Source of the DNA: Ostrinia nubilalis
Taxonomy: Eukaryota > Arthropoda > Insecta > Lepidoptera > Crambidae
NCBI RefSeq assembly: GCF_963855985.1
Contig: NW_026973573.1
Location: 62,001-126,000, forward strand
Reading direction: 5' to 3'
DNA length: 64,000 bases
Part shown: positions 11,175 through 19,960 of the stretch, in pieces
Position numbering within the stretch: the first letter of the stretch is position 1
How the letters are laid out: each line of letters begins with the position of its first letter
Notes under the pieces: model-generated
Seen by the model: only the letters and a program-made list of their open reading frames with translations
Told to the model about the DNA's origin: nothing
Databases searched by the model: none
Program-made: the position numbers and the translations under genes

Positions 11175-11534
11175 ATGAACGTTGACAAATTCGGTCATCA
11201 TGCATATAAAAACAAAAGAATTAAAAATGATTTAATGATAGTTGATTGTTCTCTAAAACGTGTGAGTGATATTATTTTAGATGCACAAGATAAAATTATA
11301 CGAAATTTAAAATTACCAGTTCAAGCTACAGATAGCGTAAACAAGGAGTATGTTGATAAATCTATTGAAGATATCTTTGAAAAGATAGATATCAAAAATA
11401 CTATAGAAAAAGATTTATTATATAAATCCATAGATAAATGTCTGCAAGTCATTCAGTCAACTAATCATAAGTTGAGTGAATTGACTATAAAAATAAATAA
11501 TATTGAAAAAAATTCGAATAAATCCAAAAAATGA
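11175..11534 (+). CDS. Fibre-like coiled-coil protein
   Basis: This is a 119-residue protein. The segment LKLPVQATDSVNKEYVDKS (about residues 46-64) resembles the trimerising P-x-x-x-x-D-A-V-N-K-x-Y-V-D element common in phage and viral tail or fibre proteins. It is followed by about 55 residues rich in Ile/Leu/Lys with heptad spacing and a basic tail. A short virion spike or fibre stalk is plausible. Its stop overlaps the integrase start by an ATGA junction (11531-11534). No receptor-binding domain is visible in this short protein. Confidence 0.6.
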   Translation: MNVDKFGHHAYKNKRIKNDLMIVDCSLKRVSDIILDAQDKIIRNLKLPVQATDSVNKEYVDKSIEDIFEKIDIKNTIEKDLLYKSIDKCLQVIQSTNHKLSELTIKINNIEKNSNKSKK

Positions 11535-12460
11535 GTAAAGCCGATGTGATTAATGAAATACACAAAAATGTGAGGGTCAATTTTCCACGACGAAGAGTTA
11601 TTATGAAAGATATTGATGACTTGTGGCAAGCTGATCTAATCGATATGCAAGCTGTCTCTGAAGAAAACAATGGTTATAAATATATTTTAGTAGTTATTGA
11701 TACTTTCTCAAAATATGCATGGGCCTATCCATTAAAACGAAAAACAAAACATGATATATGTGAAGCTTTTACTGATTTATTCGGTAATGGACGTGTACCA
11801 AAAAATTTGCAAACTGACTTCGGAACAGAGTTTTATAATAGTGACCTAAAGAAAATTTTAAAGAAACTTAATATCAGACATTATTCCACGTATTCTGTTA
11901 AAAAGGCTTCTATAGCAGAAAGATTTATTAGAACATTGAAAACGAAAATGTATAAATTATTTAGTCTAAAAGGTAATTACAAATGGATTGACGGCACTTT
12001 AAATGACGCGATTCATGAATATAATCATGCTTATCATAGAACTATAGGGCTAAAGCCTGTAAATGTAAATAAAAATAATGTTCAGATATTGCGCGATAGG
12101 TATATCAAACTATCGAACAGAATAGTGAAGAGACTCAAGTTTAGTGTCGGGGATTATGTGCGAATAAGCAAACATAAGAGATTATTTGAAAAAGGTTATA
12201 CACCTCAGCAAAGGTCAGCAGAAATATTCAAGATTATCAAAGTACAAAAAACATCTCCACCAACATACATAATTGAAGATGCAGGAAAAAGAGCTATTTT
12301 AGGCGCATTTTATGAGCAAGAATTGTTAAAAACAAAGCATCCTAACATATACTTAATAGAAAAAGTATTAAAAATAAAAGGAAATAAGGTACTTGTGAAA
12401 TGGTTAGGTTTACCTTCAAATGAAAATAGCTGGATTAATAAATCGAATATAGTTCAATAG
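11531..12460 (+). CDS. int: Polinton integrase with C-terminal chromodomain
   Basis: This would insert the element into chromosomal DNA. The 309 residues carry an RNase H-fold core with Asp35 (LWQADLIDM), Asp96 (NLQTDFGTEF) and Glu130 (SIAERFIR), a DD33E spacing by my count, followed by an SH3-like segment (FSVGDYVRIS) and a C-terminal chromodomain (about 262-305, IYLIEKVLKIKGNKVLVKWL then a conserved Trp). The N-terminal zinc domain found in many integrases is not obvious. The start overlaps the preceding stop. The chromodomain could direct insertion into modified chromatin, as known for chromoviral Gypsy elements; that is inference here. Confidence 0.93.
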   Translation: MSKADVINEIHKNVRVNFPRRRVIMKDIDDLWQADLIDMQAVSEENNGYKYILVVIDTFSKYAWAYPLKRKTKHDICEAFTDLFGNGRVPKNLQTDFGTEFYNSDLKKILKKLNIRHYSTYSVKKASIAERFIRTLKTKMYKLFSLKGNYKWIDGTLNDAIHEYNHAYHRTIGLKPVNVNKNNVQILRDRYIKLSNRIVKRLKFSVGDYVRISKHKRLFEKGYTPQQRSAEIFKIIKVQKTSPPTYIIEDAGKRAILGAFYEQELLKTKHPNIYLIEKVLKIKGNKVLVKWLGLPSNENSWINKSNIVQ

Positions 12461-12508
12461 TATATTAAAACAGATACATTCTACAATCCAATTAGTTCTT
12501 AGCAAGTT

Positions 12509-13330
12509 ATGGTAGACAGCAGTCTCCTTAATTGGTTTATAAATCATTTACCCTTTGAACTTCACTTACCTGGATATAACTATTGTGGTCCTGGAACTAA
12601 ACTAGTAACAAAACTACCTCGAAGAGAAAGGGGTATTAATTTATTGGACGAGTACTGTAAAGAGCACGATATAGCTTATTACAAATCATCTTCATTAAGC
12701 GATCGTCACATAGCTGATATGAAATTGATGAAAATGGCAAGAAAACGTACACAAGATTTAAATGCTGGTCTAGGAGAAAAGTTTGCAGCTCATTTAGTGA
12801 ATAAAGCTATGTTGGCTAAAATTGTTACCGGATATGGTTTGAGAAAAAAGAAAAAAGAGATTGTGAAAAGTGGTGGTAGTGTGAAGAAACATTTAAAAAA
12901 AATTGTCTCTCATACAAAAAAACATTTACAAAAACTAAAGCCTAAGTGTAAAAAAATGGCTATTGAACTAGCAATAGCAGCAGCTAAGGAGTCCATGAAA
13001 GATTCTACTATAAAACTACCTCGTATGATTCCTGTATCAAAAACTGGTGGAGTTCTTCCCCTTATACCTATATTTGCTGGATTGTCTGCTGCTGGAAGCT
13101 TGGCAGGTGGAGCAGCAGCAATCACTAAAGCTATTAATGCATTTAAAGCTGCTAAAAAACGTTTAGCTGAACTAAAACGACACAACGAAAAGATGGAAAC
13201 ATTGTATATAGGGAAAGGTTTAGAAGTCAGACCTCATCAAAAGGGATTAGGAATTTTCATTAATGATAGTAAAAAAAAAACTAAGTTATCGGCTACCCAA
13301 TCGAGCTTTGAGCAATATCGATATTATTAA
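12509..13330 (+). CDS. Minor virion protein with phospholipase A2-like domain
   Basis: This protein has 273 residues. Near the N-terminus it has a calcium-loop-like YNYCGPGT (residues 23-30) and a catalytic His-Asp pair in DEYCKEHDIAYY (His53, Asp54). That arrangement matches the PLA2 domain of parvovirus VP1 and related sequences in other virus-like elements. The middle is very Lys-rich, and a hydrophobic Gly/Ala segment (about 183-207) recalls membrane-active adenoviral minor proteins. A role in membrane penetration during entry is likely by analogy. The C-terminus overlaps the protease start in another frame. No break is seen. Confidence 0.8.
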   Translation: MVDSSLLNWFINHLPFELHLPGYNYCGPGTKLVTKLPRRERGINLLDEYCKEHDIAYYKSSSLSDRHIADMKLMKMARKRTQDLNAGLGEKFAAHLVNKAMLAKIVTGYGLRKKKKEIVKSGGSVKKHLKKIVSHTKKHLQKLKPKCKKMAIELAIAAAKESMKDSTIKLPRMIPVSKTGGVLPLIPIFAGLSAAGSLAGGAAAITKAINAFKAAKKRLAELKRHNEKMETLYIGKGLEVRPHQKGLGIFINDSKKKTKLSATQSSFEQYRYY

Positions 13331-13658
13331 CAATTGTAAAGATATTCCATTCTTTCGAGGTGTTTATATGCGTGATGAATTGCCGAAGTACCCACTTTCA
13401 AAAGAATGTGGTATTATTAATCTAGACAGCTCAAAAAAATCAGGTTCTCACTGGGTAGCCTATGCAAAATACCATAAAAATATAATATATTTCGATAGCT
13501 ATGGTAATTTGAAGCCACCGAAAGAATTCATTTCTTATGTTGGTACAAGTAATATAAAATACAATATTGAAAATATACAACAAAATCATCCTTTTAACTG
13601 CGGGCATTTATGTCTCCAATTTCTCAGAAACTTTTGGTCTGAAATACTTAATAAATAG
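13263..13658 (+). CDS. Adenain-like cysteine protease
   Basis: This 131-residue maturation protease belongs to the Ulp1/adenain fold. The likely triad is His63 (GSHWVAYAK), Asp78 (YFDSYGN) and Cys113 (FNCGHLCLQFL), with Gln106 or Gln107 for the oxyanion hole. The spacing is as in Polinton and adenovirus proteases. It probably cleaves capsid precursors encoded next to it. The ATG at 13263 lies within the end of the preceding gene; a later in-frame Met exists at residue 36 but would shorten the fold. The frame is intact. Confidence 0.88.
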   Translation: MIVKKKLSYRLPNRALSNIDIINNCKDIPFFRGVYMRDELPKYPLSKECGIINLDSSKKSGSHWVAYAKYHKNIIYFDSYGNLKPPKEFISYVGTSNIKYNIENIQQNHPFNCGHLCLQFLRNFWSEILNK

Positions 13659-13692
13659 TTAGGAAAGCTTTCAAATGAATTAGTATTAAATA

Positions 13693-14370
13693 ATGTCTAT
13701 CACTTTAACCATTACCGGACACAAGTCCTGTTTAGAATCACAGTTCCAACCACCTTTGACTTTATGGGAAAAATGTGAGTGTGGATTATTATACTTTTCC
13801 GCTTTAAATTCCATCCCAAATGTAACTGCTCTCAACAACATATTTACTTATGGTGATGATAATAAACAGTTACAGTTACCTGTTGGAACGTACGACCTTT
13901 ACGATATTGCTGAATATCTTGAAACAAGTATCACTGATTGTGTAATCAAGATTAAACCCAATAACAATACCTTAAAGTGTTATTTTTATTGTTCTCAAAG
14001 AGTGGACTTCAGTGCAAATAATAGCATTGGGCAGTTACTAGGCTTTCAGAATGTAAAGTTAGAAGCAAATAAATGGTATGAATCTGTAAGTCCAGTTAAC
14101 ATTCTCCCTCTGTCTGTGATAAGGATTGAATGTGATCTAGTGCAAGGATCGTATAATAACGGCTCGCCTTCACATATTATACATGAATTTGTGCCGGACG
14201 TATCACCTGGTCACCGATATATAGAAATACCGAAAAATATTATATATCTACCTGTTAACAAATACTTTATATCATCTCTTAGTGTAAAGATTCTAGACGA
14301 ACACGGAAATTACATTGATTTCAGAGGAGAGCGTATTCAATTGCGTCTTCATTTACGTAAAGCAACATGA
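13693..14370 (+). CDS. Penton-like minor capsid protein
   Basis: This 225-residue, beta-rich protein lies between the protease and the hexon-like gene, where Polintons encode the single-jelly-roll penton protein. Segments such as SIGQLLGFQN and GERIQLRLHLRK at the C-terminus fit that family as I know it. It should form the capsid vertices. Its stop codon overlaps the next start as ATGA at 14367-14370. No catalytic motif is expected. Confidence 0.75.
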   Translation: MSITLTITGHKSCLESQFQPPLTLWEKCECGLLYFSALNSIPNVTALNNIFTYGDDNKQLQLPVGTYDLYDIAEYLETSITDCVIKIKPNNNTLKCYFYCSQRVDFSANNSIGQLLGFQNVKLEANKWYESVSPVNILPLSVIRIECDLVQGSYNNGSPSHIIHEFVPDVSPGHRYIEIPKNIIYLPVNKYFISSLSVKILDEHGNYIDFRGERIQLRLHLRKAT

Positions 14371-14513
14371 TAGTATTTTATAAAGCTCAGAATCCGAACA
14401 TCAAGCGCGTCAATACTTGTCATAGTGTTAAAGTGTCCACACGTGTTAAGCCTGTTAAAAAAATAACGAAAGTAAATAAAAAGTTTCTTCAAGCTCTAGG
14501 ATTCAAAACATGA
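14367..14513 (+). CDS. 48-residue highly basic small ORF
   Basis: The ORF starts at the ATGA overlap with the penton-like gene and ends at an ATGA overlap with the hexon-like gene. It encodes 48 residues with many Lys/Arg (for example RVKPVKKITKVNKKFL). Such a small basic product between two capsid genes could be a DNA-condensing core peptide or a capsid cement, by loose analogy with adenoviral core peptides. The double overlap is the main reason to think it is real. I do not recognise a family. Confidence 0.6.
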   Translation: MIVFYKAQNPNIKRVNTCHSVKVSTRVKPVKKITKVNKKFLQALGFKT

Positions 14514-15718
14514 GTATTCTAGGAATAAGTGATTTTCCTCAACACGATAACTCAATTGAAAGTTATGAAATTCATACTTATAATCCTTACAATAATAGTT
14601 TTAATGAAAATGATGAAATAAGAATTCCAATTCATCAGCAAGATATATACATATTACCATCAGCGAGTGCTATCTATATTGAAGGAGATATACAACTTTA
14701 TGATAAAGATGGTAAACATATGAAAAAAGCTATAAAACTCACTAATAACCCAGTTTTATTTCTATTCCAAGATATACGATATGAAATAAATGGTATTGAA
14801 ATAGACCGCATCAAAAATGCGGGCATAACCACTTGTATAAAATCGTATATATCAATGAATGAAGGAGAAAGCAAAGTTGCAGCTATATGGGGATGGGGTC
14901 TAAATGGAACTTCAAAGATTAATAATTGTTTTAGTGCGGTTATACCCCTTGATAAAATATTAGGATTCGCAGAAGATTATAAGAAAATTGTAATGAACTG
15001 CAAGCATGAACTTATTTTAAACAGAGGTCATAGCGTATTGAATAGCGTTATTTTGCCAGATGATGTAAATCATATTAAAATAAATATACAAAAAGTACAA
15101 TGGCGAGTTCCACATATTAAAGTTTCGGATTATGAGAAACTATCATTGCTTAAACTTCTTGAAAAGGATAAACCTATCCAAATTGCGTTTAGAAACTGGG
15201 ATTTATATGAATACCCTGTATTGCCTAAAGCAGTAAAACATTCATGGTCAGTAAAGACTACTTCACAAATAGAAAAACCTCGTTACGTTATTTTAGGCTT
15301 ACAAATAAACAGAAAGAATAGTAGGACATTGGACTGTTCAGAATTTGATCATTGTAAGTTAACAAACGTTACGTTATTTTTGAATTCACAATATTACTCC
15401 TACGAATCTATGAATTTGAAGTTTGATGAAAATAAATATAGTATATTATACGAGATGTACACTAAATTCCGTCATTCGTATTACAACATTCCATCGGACC
15501 CATTACTCAACCTAGATAATTTTAAAAGCAAAGCTCCCTTGTTCGTAATTGATTGATCAAGACAAAACGATAGTTTGAAAACTGGGCCTGTAGATGTGCG
15601 AATAGAATTTGAATGCTCAGACTATTTGCCGGCTGATACTACAGCATACTGTTTAATTATTAACGATCGTCTGATTGAATACAAGCCTCTGAGTAAAATT
15701 GTTCGAAAATTATCATGA
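14510..15718 (+). CDS. Hexon-like major capsid protein with one in-frame UGA
   Basis: The first 348 residues (to 15556) fit the double-jelly-roll major capsid protein of Polintons, which forms the capsid facets. A UGA at 15554-15556 interrupts the frame. The same frame then stays open for 53 more sense codons to a stop at 15716-15718, and this tail has the conserved-looking pattern of the family C-terminus (KTGPVDVRIEFEC). The next gene starts at an ATGA overlap with that second stop, as elsewhere in this cluster, so the ancestral end was 15718. The UGA probably replaced a Cys codon by one substitution. Readthrough is possible but unproven. Confidence 0.82.
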
Positions 15719-16194
15719 AGATTATAGTAGATGTGCAAGGTTTTAAAACAGATGATAATAAGTTTATCCTGAAGGAAATTGCCATCTTAAACAAAAGTCA
15801 AGTACATGTTGTTCTTATAAAACCCCCGTTTCCATATTACTACAACTTAACCAAAACAGAGAGGAGACAAGTTAGTTGGATTGAGAGAAACAGAGCTGTT
15901 TACTGGAAAGAGGGTTTCATGCCGTACCCTCATCATGAAGATCATATCATGGAACTGTTGTCAAACAAAGAAGTTTATACTAAGGGACTAGAAAAAGTGA
16001 TTTGGATAAAAGATATAACAGGAAACAGCAATGTTTATAATTTAGAAGATAAGTCTTGTCCTAGTTTACTTAATTTATATGATAAGTATAAAGAATCAAA
16101 CGATGTGTTTAATTGTATGTATCACACTAATGTATGTGCATTAAAAAATGTGTTTTGTTTACACAAATGGTGTGAAGAGAATAAATTTTTTTAA
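15715..16194 (+). CDS. Conserved-looking 159-residue Polinton protein, unknown
   Basis: The ORF starts at the ATGA junction with the hexon-like gene. The N-terminus MKIIVDVQGFKTDDNKFILK has a beta-strand, Asp, beta-strand look suggesting an RNase H/exonuclease-like fold. A central TKTERRQVSWIERNRAVYW follows, and the C-terminus is rich in Cys and His. I have a sense of similar proteins next to capsid genes in arthropod virus-like elements but cannot name a function. It is the last gene before the right inverted repeat and its frame is intact. Confidence 0.7.
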   Translation: MKIIVDVQGFKTDDNKFILKEIAILNKSQVHVVLIKPPFPYYYNLTKTERRQVSWIERNRAVYWKEGFMPYPHHEDHIMELLSNKEVYTKGLEKVIWIKDITGNSNVYNLEDKSCPSLLNLYDKYKESNDVFNCMYHTNVCALKNVFCLHKWCEENKFF

Positions 16195-16264
16195 ACTAAT
16201 TTCTTTCTTTCCTTTTCCTACATAACTACCTACTAATGATATCAGAGATTTTTACCTATATTAA

Positions 16265-16853
16265 AACCTACCTAGGTATACTCATCTTCTGCACCTCATG
16301 AAACTACCACACTGGTATATTTCAATTTATTGTTTTAAGAGTTTTACTATTAACTCTTTCTGAAAGCTAATAACTATCCTATTATCTAATGTAGTTTCCA
16401 TAACTAAGATTCAGCAGCTTCCATTACATTGTTAAAGGATACGAAATATAAATTCTTATCAAAGGATAAGATTTTTGTGAAGACAAACGTGAAGCTATGC
16501 ACTAAACTCTCCATTGATCTAGTTTGATCGTTCAACATAATCAAAGTTTTAGTTTTCAGTCAAGGTGAAACGGTGACATCTCTAAATTCTGAATAATTAA
16601 TATTAATTTATCATTAATTATAGCAGAAGTTTTAGTTTTCAAACTATATAATTACTCATAGTATGCATAGATCAGCTCATAGGTTCACTTAGTTGTCTTA
16701 AAAGTTTTACTATTACGTTCATTGAAAGCTTAGAACTACTAAGGTACTAGGGTTTGTGAGTGTGATAATAGGGAATTGGGTTCTCTGGATCGCGGTCGTT
16801 CAACATAATCGAAGTTTTAGTTTTCAGTCTAGGTGAATCAGTCAACTCGTTGC
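16265..16853 (-). repeat. Polinton right terminal inverted repeat
   Basis: This is the reverse complement of the left repeat, ending at CAGTCAACT (16853). Relative to the left copy it carries an additional block at about 16395-16640. That block contains another copy of the repeat tip (about 16527-16575, TTCAACATAATCAAAGTTTT). The inverted identity continues a few bases past the expected end into CGTTGCGCG, matching the left flank CGCGCAACG. Confidence 0.88.
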
Positions 16854-16975
16854 GCGCTTAAGAGGCGCTGTAAAGCGCCTCTCGAGAGCGCTCTATAGTT
16901 GAACGATTCACTTAGACTGAAAACTAAAACTCCGATTATGTTGAACGACCGTGAGCCAGAGAACCCAATTCCCTA
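16854..16975. repeat. Junction with hairpin and a third copy of the Polinton tip
   Basis: Right after the right repeat comes a short hairpin (GAGGCGCTGTAAAGCGCCTC, about 16862-16881). Then about 75 bp (16899-16973) match the left repeat tip in left orientation, from AGTTGAACGATTCACTTAGA to CCCAATTCCCTA. Gypsy gag resumes immediately after. It may be the remnant of a second, mostly deleted Polinton or a by-product of aberrant integration. Confidence 0.75.
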
Positions 16976-18573
16976 CTACTGAGAGGTATAAGTTTCGACA
17001 ACGACGGCAACTTCACAACGAAACTATAGCAGACTACGTCACAGAGTTGAAAAAACTATCTAAATATTGTGAGTTTAGTTCAAACTTGGATGAAAATCTG
17101 CGGGATCAACTTGTATGTGGTTTAAAGAGTGAAATAATCAGACAACGATTATTCGCCGAAGACAATTTAACTTACAATCGGGCCGTAAACTTGTCATTGT
17201 CACTAGAAGCTGCAGAGCGGGACGCAAGTGCTGTGGAGCGAAATGGTACCGAATCATCAGTAGGAGTTAATAAGTTCGGGCTCGGTGAGTGCGTTAAATG
17301 CGGAGACTACAGACACCAATCAGCTGATTGTATATACAAAGATTTCGTCTGCAGTTGGTGCAAAGAGATCGGCCACTTAAGGAGGATGTGTCCAAAAAAA
17401 ATACCAGGAAAATGGAAAGTAATCAATGGATCGGGATTAGCGGAATTTGGAGGTAGCCCTGATAGCGACCCGAAATCATCATCACGCGGAGGTCGCGTGA
17501 TCAGCCGCGGTGCGGGCGGCAGAGGGCGAGGCGCGGGGCGCGGGTGGCGCGGTACGAGGCGCGGAAACCAGGATCGAGCTCGTATGTACATGTTGAGCGA
17601 GCGGGACGACATGGACGACAACGAGACAGAAGAAGATATTAGCGAATCTATGCATCAGTTATCGCTAAGCAATTATAAACCGGTGTGTATTGATATTATG
17701 GTCCAGAATCGTTTGTTAAATATGGAAGTCGACACCGGGTCGGCTTTATCTTGCATAAGTAAGAATGTTTATAATCAATTGTATAACGATTTAGAATTAA
17801 AACCTTGCTGTTTACAATTAAAGTTTTATGATGGGTCAGCTACCCGGCCCCTAGGGTTTATAGAAACTTTAGTCAGTTACAATAACGTGATTAAGAGACT
17901 AGATTTGTATGTCATAGATAAAGGAACTACCAATTTATTGGGACGACAGTGGCTAGCGGAATTAAAAATTCCTATTGAAGTACCCAGACCTAAATTATCA
18001 ACTCATTTCCTAGCGGAAAGGGATCTAGACAGTAAAAGTACAGTTAATGACATTATTTCTAGGCATAAGGGCCTGTTTGACGGCACCTTAGGAAGATACT
18101 CGGGGGGCACAGCGGAGCTGTGTGTGCGAGAGGGTGCCGAGCCGATATTCTACCGGGCGCGGCCGCTGCCGTATGCGCTGCGCGAGCGCGTCGATGCGGA
18201 GCTGGACCCCATGCTGCGCGCTGGCGTCATCGAGCCCGTCGACCACTCCGACTGGGCCACGCCACTGGTCGTAGTACGCAAAAGCGATGGTAACTTAAGA
18301 TTATGCGCAGATTATAAGGTAACACTTAACCAAGTTTTAGACGTCGATCGATTTCCGGTTCCTAAAATGGAAGATTTATTCAGTAATCTTAGTGGTAACT
18401 TGTTTTTTACTAAACTGGATCTTTCCCAAGCCTACAATCAGATCGTTTTATCCGAGAGTTCTAGGAAGTACACAGTCATAAACACACACAGGGGATTATT
18501 CAAATATTGTCGCTTAGTATACGGACTCGCCTCGAGTCCGGGAATTTTTCAGAAAATAATGGTTAATTTATTT
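16976..18573 (+). pseudogene. gag-pol: Gypsy gag-pol fragment (zinc knuckles, protease, partial RT)
   Basis: The frame resumes at ERYKFRQRRQ and contains two CCHC-like knuckles (CVKCGDYRHQSADC and CSWCKEIGHLRRMC), an Arg/Gly-rich linker, an aspartic protease (MEVDTGSALSC) and the first RT motifs (LRLCADYKV, FTKLDLSQAYNQI, YGLASSPGIF). It stops just before the catalytic YxDD motif, where a non-LTR element begins. It is the right part of the gag interrupted at 1875. Integrase, RNase H and the 3' LTR are missing. Confidence 0.88.
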
Positions 18574-19699
18574 ATTTTTCAGTCCTCGCGCAGGAACAGT
18601 GACGAGCGGTCGCGCGCGTAATATTTAACTTTGTTATGTAGTAGTATGCGCGCACGTACGTTATTTTTACTGCAAAATCGTAATAATGACTAATAATATG
18701 ATAGTTAACGAGTTATTGACTTTTGTTCAAAATAAACTGGATGTTCTTGACGAGCTCAGTGTAGTGCAGATATGTGCCTCTAACTATTCTGACGAAGAAA
18801 TTGAAGTTGCAAAAGCAATTTTACACGACTCAATATCGGATGGATCTAGAATCGTAACTAGAAAAGGCGAGGACAAGAAGAAGAAAAACCTAAAAGATAT
18901 CCTTAAATTACTGAAGGAAACTGACCCTGACCAACATCCCCAATTTGTGGCCAAGGACTTGAACAGGCTACCACCTGTTACATTTGACCATATTGATGTC
19001 TCCCGACTTCTCAAGGATATGACCCAACTAAAAACAGAACTTAATTTATTAAGAGACAGTTTGATATCTAAGGAAGACTTAAAGAGTATTAATGACGAGC
19101 TTAAACAATTACGTTTAGCTAGAAACACAATGACCAAGTCAACACCAAAAAGTTCCAAACGCACATCCACACACTCAATGACGACATCGCAAATGGAGGA
19201 GGCAAGTTGCGGTGTCGCGTCTTTCCGTTCTATACATGGCCAGAACGCACCCATAGGAAACTGCTCGTGTATATTTCGGAGTGCCCGTTTGTAAATCTGT
19301 GACTCCAAACTATACACGAATTTTGCGTACTGATCGTGTATAGTTTGGAGGAGCTTAGTAAAAAAAGTCATCTCCAAACTATACTCGATTAGTTTCTACT
19401 ACACCACTTACACTTGACTAGAGTGTGTTTAGTTGATATTGATTTAGTAAAATTCAGTAAAATATGGAACTATATTTAAAATTACATTTATTTGATATTA
19501 TTACATAAAATATTATTATTTTACTGAATCTATAATAAATCTAGATTTTTAAAACTATTGTAAGTGTTTTTGAAATTAAATTGATTAGGTAGATTTCAAA
19601 TTAAATAACAATTTAATTAATATGAGAGAGAGAGTGAGAGAAGAAAGTTCAACGCGCATTAAATACAATATTATGCGAGACTTTAAATGCTAGGTTTGT

Positions 19700-19960
19700 A
19701 TTGTCGGCCGTTTGGTGTAGTGGTTCGAAGTGGTAGCGGGTTCGATTCCCGCACAGTACAAACATTTGTGTGCATTATTTGTTTGTATTGGACTGGGTGT
19801 TTTCTATGTATAATAAGTATGTATTTACAAAAAAAAGTATTTAATTATGTTTATATCCGTTGTCTAGTACCCATAGTACAAGCTTTGCTTAGTTTGGGAC
19901 TAGAAGCGCAGTGTAAAATGTCTAAGGATATTTATTTATTATTTATTTTATTTATTAACT
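19700..19960 (+). repeat. tRNA-derived SINE
   Basis: There is an A-box-like TGGTGTAGTGG and a B-box GGTTCGATTCC, then a body with ACATTTGTGTGCATTATTTG and a TTTATTTATTATTTAT-like tail. The A-to-B spacing is shorter than in a normal tRNA, which suggests a small deletion in the head. The layout matches the common lepidopteran tRNA-head SINEs. It sits inside the Mutator-like element. Confidence 0.7.

Larger units (their letters stand above)
1866..16853 (+). mobile_element. Polinton/Maverick (adintovirus-like) element, nearly complete
   Basis: This element of about 15 kb is bounded by matching terminal inverted repeats that begin AGTTGACTGATTCACCTAGA. It carries the diagnostic Polinton set: DNA polymerase B, A32/FtsK-type ATPase, retrovirus-like integrase, adenain-like protease, and penton-like and hexon-like capsid proteins. 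One leftmost gene is on the minus strand and the rest are on the plus strand. Most ORFs are open, which suggests recent arrival. The hexon-like gene has one in-frame UGA. A clean 6-bp target duplication is not visible: the bases flanking the two ends are inverted copies (GCAACG left, CGTTGC right) rather than direct ones. Family assignment is confident; the activity of this copy is unknown. Confidence 0.95.

Noticed and set aside
15554..15556. Selenocysteine use at the hexon-gene UGA
   Set aside because: No SECIS-like structure is apparent downstream and capsid proteins are not known selenoproteins; mutation or simple readthrough is likelier.
18784..19377. Antisense ORF of 197 codons
   Set aside because: It runs opposite the non-LTR ORF1 and across the Mutator-like junction, so it cannot be an old gene.
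19700..19770. Possible functional tRNA gene
   Set aside because: A- and B-box-like motifs exist, but the spacing is too short and the flanking body is a typical SINE; no cloverleaf can be drawn by eye.
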